From Marinobacter sp. S6332 (GTDB lineage Bacteria; Pseudomonadota; Gammaproteobacteria; Pseudomonadales; Oleiphilaceae), in assembly GCF_023016045.1 (NCBI RefSeq), contig NZ_JALKAP010000004.1, positions 1 through 64,000 of the forward strand: DNA of 64,000 nt. The letters are read 5' to 3'. Made by a program: the position numbers and the translations under genes. Of this stretch, positions 56,053 to 64,000 are shown one piece after another. Position 1 is the first letter of the stretch; each line of letters opens with the position of its first letter. The notes beneath the pieces are model-generated. The model was not told where the DNA came from. It searched no databases and saw nothing but the letters and a program-made list of their open reading frames with translations.

Positions 56053-58776
56053 ATGAATAGAAAGGATCTCCCCCTCCTGCAGCTTCTTAAACTCCGCAGT
56101 TCCTGGCTTGCTTGGCTGCTCCTTGTCGTGGCAGCCGCCTTAACCGCTGCGTCCTGGCAGTTTTCCATACGCTTGGTGGAAGATCGCACTGAAGCCAGGT
56201 TCCGAACCCAGTCATTGCAACTCAAAACAGCCATCGAGGAGCGTTTGCTCAATTACGAGCAGGTTCTGGCTGGTAGTGCTGGGCTCTTTGCGGTTGCCGG
56301 GAGCGTATCCCGTGAGCAGTGGCGGGAGTATGTGCAAAAAGTAGATATAGACCGGTATTACCCGGGCATTCAGGGCATAGGTTTTGTCGAGCGCATTGAA
56401 GTGCGTGACATGGCAGAGCATATCGCACTGGTGCGAGAAGAAGGCGTGCACAAGTATCTAGTTAAGCCCCTCGGAACAGGACCCTTCTACTATCCTATGG
56501 TGTATCTGGAGCCGGGTACCGAGAGAAACTTGCGAGCACTTGGCTATGATGCTTTCAGCGATCCGGTGCACCGCAAGGCCATGGAAAAATCACGGGATAA
56601 TGCCATTCCGACGGTAACGGCCAAGGTGGTTCTGGTGCAAGAAGAGCTGGCGGAAGACCAAGCCAGCTTCCTTATGTATTACCCGGTTTATCAAGGTGGA
56701 GACGTTCCCGAAATCCGGGCTGAACGCCGTATGATGTTGGCGGGCTTTGTGTTCAGCGCCTTCCGTATGAACAACCTTCTCGATGGCATTATTGGCCTTA
56801 TTTCACCGTTTCTTGATGTTCGCATATACGACAATGGCGTGAGCGCCCGCGAAAACCTCATGTACGGCTCGAATTTGGGGTCGCTCGATAATGAATTCAG
56901 CTTTGAAATGAGCCAAACCATCAGCCACGGTGGGCGAGACTGGCTTCTACAAACCCGCTCCACTCCGGCTTTTGATTATCTGGCGTCAGATCCGCGCCCG
57001 CTCATCGTGCTTGGAAGTGGTGCAGTCATAAGCCTGCTGCTATTTGTCATCGCTTTGGTGCTAATCCGCTCACGCCTCATGGCGCAAATCAGTGAAGGAC
57101 GCTATCGCGCTATCACGGAAGGGGCCGCCAACGTCACTCTGGTTATGGACGAAGCGGGAGCGCCGCTTTATGCCAGCCCGTCGAGCTACGATATTCTCGG
57201 CTTCGACCCCGGTGAAGTGCATACGCTCACATTGGAAAAACTTGTACATGAAGATGATTGGCCCCAGTTGAAAAAGGGCTTTGACGAAGCGGTGCAGTCG
57301 CCGGGTAAGCAAATGCCGGTAATTCTGGCACGTATTTGCGACGCACAAGACAGCTGGCGCAACATGGAGGGCACCTATACCGACATGCTTGCAGTGCCCG
57401 GAGTTGAGGGTGTTGTGCTTAGCTTGCGTGATTTGACCCAGCTCAAAGCGGCTCAGTCTGAGCTGCACAGATTGGCGTTTTACGACCCACTTACCGGGTT
57501 GGCTAACCGTCAGTTGTTCCGGGATCGTTTAAACAATGTGGTGCGCCGAAGCCGAAGGAGTGGTAAACCCGCTGCCTTGATGTTCCTGGACCTTGATGGT
57601 TTTAAACGTATTAACGATACCCTTGGCCACGATGCGGGTGACGAGCTTTTGCAGCAAGTTGCTAAATGGCTTGAGGGGTGTGTTCGTGAAGAGGATTCGG
57701 TAGCTCGCCTTGGCGGTGATGAGTTTGTTGTGTTGTTGTCACAAATCAGCGGCACAGAAGCCGCGGGTAAAGTTGCAGACACCATATTGCGCCGATTGTG
57801 CCAGCGGGTGCGCTTGAACGACCATGAAGTGGGTATCACGGTAAGCATTGGTATCACCATGATTCCCCATGACAGCGAAGACCCGGGAACCCTGATGAAA
57901 TTTGCGGATCTAGCCATGTACCGCGCGAAAGAGATGGGCCGGAACACCTACCAGTTCTTTACGCCCGCCATGAACATCAAAGCCGCGCGCCGTTTGTTGC
58001 AACAGGAAGAATTGGCCAGTGCGCTTGAAGAAGAGCGCTTTGTCTTGCACTACCAGCCCAAGATTGATCTGGCTAGTGAGCGGGTTATTGGTGTTGAAGC
58101 CTTCTTACGCTGGCACCACCCGGAGAAAGGGCTAGTGTCGGCCCAGCAGTTTATAGGTTTGGCTGAAGAAACCGGGTTGATTGTCCGTTTGGGTGAAGTA
58201 GCCTTGCGTCAGGCTTGTATTCAGGTTCAGGCGTTGGAAAGAGCCGGTTTTGAATCCCTGAAAATGGCGGTTAATCTGTCCGTCACGCAAGTAACCGACT
58301 CCCACTTCCTTGATATGGTTCGGCAGGTAATTACCGAGACCGGTGTTTCCCCGGAAAAGCTTGAACTCGAAATGCCTGTTGAACTGCTGAACGAAGACCC
58401 GAGAATGGTGCGCGAGCTGCTTTTATCACTCAACGATCTTGGTGTTTGTCTTATTCTGGACGATTTCGGGGCTGGCTCCTGCTCCTTGGTTGCCCTGCAG
58501 CAGTTACCTCTTGATGTCATAAAAATTGATCACCGCTTTATTCGTGATATTCCGTACAATGTCAGTGCAACCGATGTGGCTTCTGCAGTGATTGCGCTCG
58601 CGCAACAGCTCCACCTTACTGTTGTGGCGGAAGGCGTAGAGACGCCGCAGCAGCTGAGCTTCCTGAAATCCGCCGGATGCACCCAGTGCCAGGGTAACTT
58701 GTTCAGTTATCCGCTGGAAGAAGATGCCCTGATTGGTTTCCTGATTCGGCAATATGAACGGCCGCTTATTTCCTGA
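56053..58776 (+). CDS. CHASE-PAS-GGDEF-EAL membrane protein (c-di-GMP signalling)
   Basis: A 907-residue protein: membrane helix (SWLAWLLLVVAAALTAASW, about 15-35), periplasmic CHASE domain (about 70-290; YYPGIQGIGFVERI, YYPMVYLEPG), second membrane helix (VLGSGAVISLLLFVIALVLI, about 315-340), PAS domain (about 345-465), GGDEF domain with intact RLGGDEFVVLL (near 560) and an EAL domain. The EAL signature reads EAFLRWHH, with Phe for Leu, while the catalytic Glu and others (VNLSVTQ, LELEMP, DDFGAGS, KIDHRFI, AEGVET) remain; activity of the EAL part is therefore uncertain. CHASE domains sense small extracellular ligands such as cytokinin-like or other organics. It stands alone between mucD and lepA. 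Confidence 0.88.
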   Translation: MNRKDLPLLQLLKLRSSWLAWLLLVVAAALTAASWQFSIRLVEDRTEARFRTQSLQLKTAIEERLLNYEQVLAGSAGLFAVAGSVSREQWREYVQKVDIDRYYPGIQGIGFVERIEVRDMAEHIALVREEGVHKYLVKPLGTGPFYYPMVYLEPGTERNLRALGYDAFSDPVHRKAMEKSRDNAIPTVTAKVVLVQEELAEDQASFLMYYPVYQGGDVPEIRAERRMMLAGFVFSAFRMNNLLDGIIGLISPFLDVRIYDNGVSARENLMYGSNLGSLDNEFSFEMSQTISHGGRDWLLQTRSTPAFDYLASDPRPLIVLGSGAVISLLLFVIALVLIRSRLMAQISEGRYRAITEGAANVTLVMDEAGAPLYASPSSYDILGFDPGEVHTLTLEKLVHEDDWPQLKKGFDEAVQSPGKQMPVILARICDAQDSWRNMEGTYTDMLAVPGVEGVVLSLRDLTQLKAAQSELHRLAFYDPLTGLANRQLFRDRLNNVVRRSRRSGKPAALMFLDLDGFKRINDTLGHDAGDELLQQVAKWLEGCVREEDSVARLGGDEFVVLLSQISGTEAAGKVADTILRRLCQRVRLNDHEVGITVSIGITMIPHDSEDPGTLMKFADLAMYRAKEMGRNTYQFFTPAMNIKAARRLLQQEELASALEEERFVLHYQPKIDLASERVIGVEAFLRWHHPEKGLVSAQQFIGLAEETGLIVRLGEVALRQACIQVQALERAGFESLKMAVNLSVTQVTDSHFLDMVRQVITETGVSPEKLELEMPVELLNEDPRMVRELLLSLNDLGVCLILDDFGAGSCSLVALQQLPLDVIKIDHRFIRDIPYNVSATDVASAVIALAQQLHLTVVAEGVETPQQLSFLKSAGCTQCQGNLFSYPLEEDALIGFLIRQYERPLIS

Positions 58777-58882
58777 TCATGGCAATGGCGGTCGGTAACC
58801 GGTAAAATCACGCCGGTCCCGGATTCAGGTATTGGCCTCTCCGGGCTCAATCCTTCGTCTTTATTATGAGTATTCATTGTCT

Positions 58883-60685
58883 GTGACTGAACTGAGCCGA
58901 ATCCGTAACTTTTCCATTATTGCCCACATTGACCATGGCAAATCCACCCTTGCTGACCGCTTTATCCAAATATGCGGCGGCCTAACCAAAAGGGAAATGG
59001 CCGAGCAGGTTTTGGATTCCATGGATCTTGAGCGGGAGCGGGGCATTACCATCAAGGCCCAAAGCGTCACGCTGAGCTACACGGCACGGGATGGCGAAGT
59101 TTACAAGCTGAACCTTATCGACACTCCGGGGCACGTTGATTTTTCTTACGAAGTGTCACGCTCCCTTTACGCCTGTGAGGGCGCGCTGTTGGTTGTAGAC
59201 GCCGGTCAGGGTGTAGAGGCGCAGTCTGTTGCCAACTGCTATACAGCCATTGAACAGGGGCTGGAAGTTGTACCTGTTTTGAACAAAATGGACCTGCCAC
59301 AGGCTGAGCCGGAGCGGGTTGCGGCTGAAATTGAAGATATCATCGGTATCGATGCTTCAGATGCGGTTCGTTGTTCTGCCAAGAGTGGCATGGGTGTTGA
59401 AGACGTTCTGGAAGATCTGATCAAGAAGATCCCACCACCTCAGGGCGATCGTTCGGCGCCCTTGCAAGCGTTGATCATCGACTCCTGGTTCGATAACTAT
59501 TTGGGCGTTGTTTCTCTCGTTCGGGTGACCCAGGGCGTTATGAAAAAGGGCGACAAGATTGTTCTCAAGTCGACCGGCAAGGCATGGAACGCTGATAAAG
59601 TAGGGATTTTTAAGCCCAAGCCCTACGATACCAACATTCTGGAAGCGGGCGATGTTGGCTTTGTGGTTGCGGGCATCAAAGATATTCATGGTGCGCCTGT
59701 GGGCGATACCATAGTGCACCACAAGTTTGCCGAAGAAACTCCCATGCTGCCCGGTTTCAAGAAGGTTCAGCCACAGGTATATGCCGGTCTGTTCCCGGTG
59801 AGCGCAGACGACTACAACGATTTCCGCGATGCGCTGGAAAAACTAACCCTGAACGACGCCTCCCTATTTTACGAGCCTGAGAGCTCCGATGCCCTTGGTT
59901 TCGGCTTCCGGTGTGGTTTCCTTGGCATGTTGCACATGGAAATTATTCAGGAGCGTCTGGAGCGCGAATACGATATTAACCTGATTACGACGGCACCTAC
60001 GGTTATCTACGAGGTGTTGACGAAGCAGGGCGAGACATTGTCGGTGGACAGCCCCTCAAAGTTGCCGGATATTGGCTCCATTGAGGAAATGCGCGAGCCC
60101 ATTGTTGAAGCGAATATTCTGGTGCCTCAAGAGCACTTGGGTAACGTTATTGCCCTTTGTGAAGAGAAGCGTGGCGTTCAGAAAAACATGCACTTTACCA
60201 CCAACCAGGTGCAGCTGACCTATGAGCTGCCCATGGCCGAAGTTGTGCTGGATTTCTTTGATCGGGTTAAGTCTGCCAGCCGTGGTTTCGCTTCGCTGGA
60301 CTACCATTTTGTCCGCTTTCAGCAGGCGAATCTGGTGCGCCTTGATGTACTCATCAACGGTGAGCGTGTGGATGCATTGGCGCTGATTGTTCATAAAGAC
60401 CAGTCCCACTATAAGGGGCGCCAGCTCATTGAGAAAATGAAAGAACTGATTCCCCGTCAGATGTTCGATATTGCCATTCAGGCCGCTATCGGTAATCAGG
60501 TGGTGTCCAGAGTCAGTGTTAAAGCATTGCGGAAAAACGTAACGGCAAAATGTTACGGCGGTGATGTTAGCCGAAAGAAAAAGCTGCTCCAAAAGCAGAA
60601 AGAAGGCAAAAAGCGCATGAAACAGGTTGGTAATGTTGAGGTGCCTCAGGAAGCCTTCCTTGCCGTGCTGAAAGTCGATAATTAG
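58883..60685 (+). CDS. lepA: LepA/EF4, translation elongation factor-like GTPase
   Basis: From GTG 58883 ([22 protein letters not shown]) the protein has 600 residues, the family length; TTG 58877 is possible and the ATG-led longer frame at 58832 is less likely. G1 [10 protein letters not shown]3 DTPGHVDF and G4 NKMD are present, followed by the LepA-specific C-terminal domain ([24 protein letters not shown]). It acts on ribosomes in initiation or elongation under stress. It heads the lepA-lepB-DUF4845-rnc-era-recO run. Confidence 0.96.
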   Translation: MTELSRIRNFSIIAHIDHGKSTLADRFIQICGGLTKREMAEQVLDSMDLERERGITIKAQSVTLSYTARDGEVYKLNLIDTPGHVDFSYEVSRSLYACEGALLVVDAGQGVEAQSVANCYTAIEQGLEVVPVLNKMDLPQAEPERVAAEIEDIIGIDASDAVRCSAKSGMGVEDVLEDLIKKIPPPQGDRSAPLQALIIDSWFDNYLGVVSLVRVTQGVMKKGDKIVLKSTGKAWNADKVGIFKPKPYDTNILEAGDVGFVVAGIKDIHGAPVGDTIVHHKFAEETPMLPGFKKVQPQVYAGLFPVSADDYNDFRDALEKLTLNDASLFYEPESSDALGFGFRCGFLGMLHMEIIQERLEREYDINLITTAPTVIYEVLTKQGETLSVDSPSKLPDIGSIEEMREPIVEANILVPQEHLGNVIALCEEKRGVQKNMHFTTNQVQLTYELPMAEVVLDFFDRVKSASRGFASLDYHFVRFQQANLVRLDVLINGERVDALALIVHKDQSHYKGRQLIEKMKELIPRQMFDIAIQAAIGNQVVSRVSVKALRKNVTAKCYGGDVSRKKKLLQKQKEGKKRMKQVGNVEVPQEAFLAVLKVDN

Positions 60686-60696
60686 AAGGGACTTTG

Positions 60697-61473
60697 ATGG
60701 ATATTGATTTTCCACTGGTACTGGTCGTCCTGACGTTTGCATCGGGGCTAATCTGGCTGGCAGACATACTGTTTTTGCGTAAGCGTCGCCTTGCCGTGTC
60801 TTCCGAAAGCACTGCCGAGGAAGACCTGCCCAAAGAGCCGTATTTGGTTGATCTCAGCCGCTCGTTTTTCCCGGTACTGGCGATTGTGCTTATACTCAGG
60901 TCATTTCTGGTGGAGCCTTTCCAGATTCCTTCAGGTTCTATGCTGCCAACTCTGGAGGTTGGTGATTTTATTCTGGTTAACAAGTACGCCTATGGCCTAC
61001 GCCTGCCCGTTGCTGGAACCAAAGTTGTGAGCATAGGGGACCCGGAACGGGGTGATGTTATGGTGTTCCGCTATCCCGAAGACGGCAAAACCAACTACAT
61101 CAAGCGTGTGATTGGCTTGCCCGGTGATACTGTGCGCTATCGCGATAAGCAGTTGTTTATCAACGGTGAAAAAATCGAGAGCGAGTTTGTCGTGCGCCTG
61201 CCGCCGGTAGAAGTGCGCCGGGAAGATTTGGGCACAGTAGAGCACGATATTTTTCACACAATGGGGCGCTCAGGCGCACCGGGTGAAGGGGAATGGCGAA
61301 TACCGGAAGGTGAATACTTCGTGATGGGCGATAATCGCGATAACAGTAACGACAGCCGGTATTGGGGCACAGTTCCCGATGAATTGATTGTGGGCAAAGC
61401 CTTTGCGATCTGGATGCACTGGAAATCTTTCACCAGTTTGCCATCCTTTAAGCGTGTGGGCGGTATTGAGTAA
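60697..61473 (+). CDS. lepB: LepB, type I signal peptidase
   Basis: A 258-residue inner-membrane protease from ATG 60697 (AAGGGA upstream). Two membrane segments lie at about 2-22 and 60-80. The catalytic Ser is in QIPSGSMLPTLEVGDF and the catalytic Lys in NYIKRVIGLPGD; GDNRDNSNDSRYWG is box E. It removes signal peptides of exported proteins. Confidence 0.97.
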   Translation: MDIDFPLVLVVLTFASGLIWLADILFLRKRRLAVSSESTAEEDLPKEPYLVDLSRSFFPVLAIVLILRSFLVEPFQIPSGSMLPTLEVGDFILVNKYAYGLRLPVAGTKVVSIGDPERGDVMVFRYPEDGKTNYIKRVIGLPGDTVRYRDKQLFINGEKIESEFVVRLPPVEVRREDLGTVEHDIFHTMGRSGAPGEGEWRIPEGEYFVMGDNRDNSNDSRYWGTVPDELIVGKAFAIWMHWKSFTSLPSFKRVGGIE

Positions 61474-61500
61474 TTCTGACCATCTTGGAGTTCAGTTGTA

Positions 61501-61890
61501 ATGAAGAAAAATAATCTCTCCGCCATGGGGCGTCAAGGCGGTGCTTCGGCGCTTGTTATCCTGATTATGGTTCTGTTTTTCGGTAGCGTTCTTTCCTTGG
61601 CAATTAAGGTTGGCCCAGCGTACATGGACGACCTGACTATTCAGGAAGCGCTTGAAAATCTGGATGGCACGGAAGGCTTGTCGCGGATGGGGCCAGCCCA
61701 AATTCGTACTTTGATCAACAAGAGCCTAAGTGTGAACAATATCCGCAGCCTTGATGCCAAAGATATTGTGGTTGAAAAAGACGGCGAGCTTGTTTTGGTC
61801 AACGTGGATTATGAAGTACGTAACAATCTTGTCCGCAATATGGATGTCATTGTTCACTTCCAGCACAAATACGAGTTGAAGGGTAAGTGA
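61501..61890 (+). CDS. DUF4845 membrane-anchored protein
   Basis: A 129-residue protein with one N-terminal membrane segment ([21 protein letters not shown], about 14-36) and a soluble tail ([20 protein letters not shown] to [23 protein letters not shown]) typical of DUF4845. It is constantly found between lepB and rnc in gammaproteobacteria. Function unknown; export and RNA processing are its neighbours only. The stop overlaps the rnc start. Confidence 0.85.
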   Translation: MKKNNLSAMGRQGGASALVILIMVLFFGSVLSLAIKVGPAYMDDLTIQEALENLDGTEGLSRMGPAQIRTLINKSLSVNNIRSLDAKDIVVEKDGELVLVNVDYEVRNNLVRNMDVIVHFQHKYELKGK

Positions 61891-62576
61891 GTTCGCAACC
61901 AGATCTGGATCAGTTACAACGGCGCATTGGTTATCAGTTCAAGTCGCCCGAGCGTCTTTTGCTGGCGCTTACGCACCGAAGTTATGGCAATCAGAACAAT
62001 GAGCGATTGGAGTTTCTTGGCGACTCCATCGTTAACATGGTGATTGCAGAGTACTTGTTCCTGAATTTTGATAAAGCCCGGGAAGGCCACCTGAGCCGCT
62101 TGCGCGCTCGTATGGTGAAAGGTGTAACTCTGGCCGAGATTGGTCGGGAGTTCGACTTGGGAAGCTATTTGAGGTTGGGGTCCGGCGAGCTGAAAAGCGG
62201 CGGCTTTCGTCGCGAGTCCATTCTTGCAGATGCCGTGGAATCCGTCATTGGTGCTATTTACCTCGATAGCGATTTCGACACCTGCCGGGAGCAGGTTCTG
62301 CGCTGGTTCGAGCTACGCCTTAAACAGCTCGACCTTCAGGATACTCAAAAAGATCCAAAGACCCGATTGCAGGAGTACCTACAGTCCCGCCAGTTCCCGT
62401 TGCCCAGATACGATGTGGTTTCTGTGGACGGAGAAGCTCATAAACAGACATTTCACGTATCCTGTGTGTTGCCTTCGCTCGAGCGCAAAACCAGCGGCGT
62501 TGGCAGCAGTCGCCGTATTGCGGAACAGGAAGCAGCCCGTAGTGCGCTGAAACAACTCGGCGTGGAGACACCCTGA
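61887..62576 (+). CDS. rnc: Ribonuclease III
   Basis: A 229-residue enzyme starting with GTG (overlap GTGA with DUF4845). The RNase III signature is in [21 protein letters not shown] with acidic ligands, and [16 protein letters not shown]; a dsRNA-binding domain follows ([18 protein letters not shown] to [18 protein letters not shown]). It cuts double-stranded rRNA precursors and regulatory duplexes. Overlaps era by ATGA. Confidence 0.98.
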   Translation: MSSQPDLDQLQRRIGYQFKSPERLLLALTHRSYGNQNNERLEFLGDSIVNMVIAEYLFLNFDKAREGHLSRLRARMVKGVTLAEIGREFDLGSYLRLGSGELKSGGFRRESILADAVESVIGAIYLDSDFDTCREQVLRWFELRLKQLDLQDTQKDPKTRLQEYLQSRQFPLPRYDVVSVDGEAHKQTFHVSCVLPSLERKTSGVGSSRRIAEQEAARSALKQLGVETP

Positions 62577-63493
62577 TGAACGATATTACCCGCCCGGAGA
62601 ATCCTGACAGTCGCTGTGGTTTCGTCGCGATAGTTGGCCGCCCCAACGTCGGTAAATCCACCTTGTTGAACCATATTTTGGGGCAGAAGCTGAGCATTAC
62701 CTCCCGCAAGCCTCAAACCACGCGTCACAAGGTGCTGGGAATTAAAACCGAGGGCTTGGATCAAGCGATCTATGTAGATACACCCGGGATGCACGTGGAA
62801 GAGCCAAGAGCTCTGAACCGCTATATGAACAAAGCGGCTACGTCGGCGCTTTCCGGTGTGGATGTAGTGGTATTTGTGGTGGACCAATTGGCTTGGACCA
62901 CCGCCGACGAGATGGTATTGGAAAAACTGAGCAAACTAGAATGCCCGGTTATTCTGGCGGTTAACAAAGTGGACCGGATTGAAAAGCGGGAAAATCTGCT
63001 GCCGCACCTAGACATGCTGTCCAGAAAGCGCGAGTTTGCGGAAATTATACCCATCTCCGCCTTGAAGGAAACCAATCTGGAGCCGCTGGAAGAAGCGGTG
63101 GGCCGTTTTCTGCCGGAGAGCGTCCACTTCTATCCCGACGATCAGATTACCGATCGCAGCGAGCGCTTTATGGCGTCGGAAATGGTGCGGGAAAAGATCA
63201 CACGGCAACTTGGCGCTGAGCTACCTTACTCTGTGGCAGTAGAAATCGAAGAGTTCAAACATGATGGAAAAACGCTGCACATATCGGCGTTGATTCTTGT
63301 GGAGCGTGAAGGCCAGAAGAAAATCATGATTGGCGATAAAGGCGACAGGCTACGCAGTATTGGGCAGGAAGCCCGCGCCGACATGGAACGTATGTTCGAC
63401 AGTAAGGTTATGCTGAAGTTGTGGGTGAAGGTAAAGCGTGGCTGGGCTGATAGTGACCGGGCGCTAAAGAGTCTGGGTATGAACGATCTCTAA
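62576..63493 (+). CDS. era: Era, GTPase for 16S rRNA maturation
   Basis: A 305-residue protein with G1 [13 protein letters not shown]3 DTPGM, G4 NKVD, then a C-terminal KH domain ([36 protein letters not shown]). It binds the 3' end of 16S rRNA during 30S assembly. Coupled to rnc (ATGA) and followed after 32 bases by recO. Confidence 0.98.
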   Translation: MNDITRPENPDSRCGFVAIVGRPNVGKSTLLNHILGQKLSITSRKPQTTRHKVLGIKTEGLDQAIYVDTPGMHVEEPRALNRYMNKAATSALSGVDVVVFVVDQLAWTTADEMVLEKLSKLECPVILAVNKVDRIEKRENLLPHLDMLSRKREFAEIIPISALKETNLEPLEEAVGRFLPESVHFYPDDQITDRSERFMASEMVREKITRQLGAELPYSVAVEIEEFKHDGKTLHISALILVEREGQKKIMIGDKGDRLRSIGQEARADMERMFDSKVMLKLWVKVKRGWADSDRALKSLGMNDL

Positions 63494-63525
63494 ACGTTGA
63501 GGCCGCTCTGCCCCCTTGAGGCACT

Positions 63526-64000
63526 ATGAGTAGAGAAGCGCAGCAGCAGGAACCCGCGTATGTGATTCACCGCCGACCCTGGCGGGAAACCAGCCTCATG
63601 GTTGATCTTTTTACCCTGAATCACGGCCGCCTGAGCGTCATAGCCCGTGGTGCTATTGGTAATAAGAGCCCGTTAAAGGCTCAGTTACAGCCATTTCAGC
63701 CACTGCTTCTGGGCTGGGTAGGACGCGGCGACCTGAAAACGCTCACCGAAGTAGATGTTCGTGAAGGCCCCTTACTGCATCGCACCGCCTCGCTTTACAG
63801 TGGCCTGTACCTCAATGAACTGATGCAAAGAATTTTGCCCCAGGCAGACCCCCATCCAACTCTCTTTGCCGCATACATCGGGGCGCTTGAGCAACTTGCG
63901 CAGGCGTCGGATGTGGAGCCGGTTTTACGGAAGTTTGAACAGGCATTTGCAGCAGCTCTGGGGTACGATTTTTTATGGGATCTGGCGATGGATACTGGCG
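63526..64000 (+). CDS. recO: RecO, DNA repair protein (cut by the window end)
   Basis: An open frame from ATG 63526, with GAGG upstream, runs to the end of the window (158 codons). It begins AYVIHRRPWRETSLMVDLFTLNHGRLSVIARGAIG, the N-terminal OB fold of RecO, followed by helical sequence with YSGLYLNELMQRILP. RecO works with RecR to load RecA on SSB-coated DNA. The C-terminal part lies beyond the window. Confidence 0.93.
   Translation, partial: MSREAQQQEPAYVIHRRPWRETSLMVDLFTLNHGRLSVIARGAIGNKSPLKAQLQPFQPLLLGWVGRGDLKTLTEVDVREGPLLHRTASLYSGLYLNELMQRILPQADPHPTLFAAYIGALEQLAQASDVEPVLRKFEQAFAAALGYDFLWDLAMDTG

Overview
The window looks like chromosome of a free-living, probably marine gammaproteobacterium, most likely Marinobacter or a close relative. 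This rests on gene content and order (corB-ypjD divergent from ffh-rpsP-rimM-trmD-rplS, then xerD-dsbC-hom-thrC-recJ-prfB-lysS; nadB divergent from rpoE-rseABC-mucD; lepA-lepB-DUF4845-rnc-era-recO) and on the style of the proteins; no database was searched. Almost all of it is core genome. I see no prophage, CRISPR array, tRNA or rRNA, and no gene-free stretch longer than 300 bases.

1-2.3 kb: the end of an insertion sequence (transposase reading leftward out of the window) abuts a 5'-truncated dctB sensor kinase gene, followed by an intact dctD regulator. 2.6-7.6 kb: a 1175-residue hemerythrin-PAS-GAF-PAS-GGDEF-EAL protein and a soluble chemoreceptor, both ending in a zinc-binding CZB domain. 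7.6-11.5 kb: PhoH-like ATPase, CBS protein and START-domain protein on the minus strand, then a DUF2804 protein. 11.5-14.1 kb: minus-strand operon DUF1244-HopJ-minC-minD-minE. 14.1-18.2 kb: dinB under a LexA box, a PAP2 phosphatase and GT4 glycosyltransferase behind a three-repeat PhoB-type site, and an aldo-keto reductase.

18.4-33.2 kb: a small exported protein, acetyl-CoA hydrolase/transferase with a SlyD-like isomerase, an RstA/RstB-like two-component pair, an orphan FbpC-type ATPase next to argF, grxD, a TonB-like protein, a DUF1631 protein, a Yip1/DUF1282 membrane protein, corB and ypjD. 33.3-46.9 kb: the translation, recombination and threonine block, including prfB with its programmed frameshift. 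46.9-47.2 kb: a gene-free stretch with consecutive strong hairpins.

47.2-64 kb: an HDOD protein; ygfZ, ygfX, sdhE and nadB on the minus strand; the complete envelope-stress cluster rpoE-rseA-rseB-rseC-mucD preceded by a sigmaE-like promoter; a membrane CHASE-PAS-GGDEF-EAL protein; and lepA-lepB-DUF4845-rnc-era-recO, with recO cut by the window end.

The points most worth following are the phosphate-starvation-type control inferred for the glycosyltransferase/PAP2 pair, the hemerythrin/CZB c-di-GMP protein beside a CZB chemoreceptor, the coupling of HopJ and DUF1244 genes to minCDE, the structured element at 47 kb, and the insertion-disrupted dctB.
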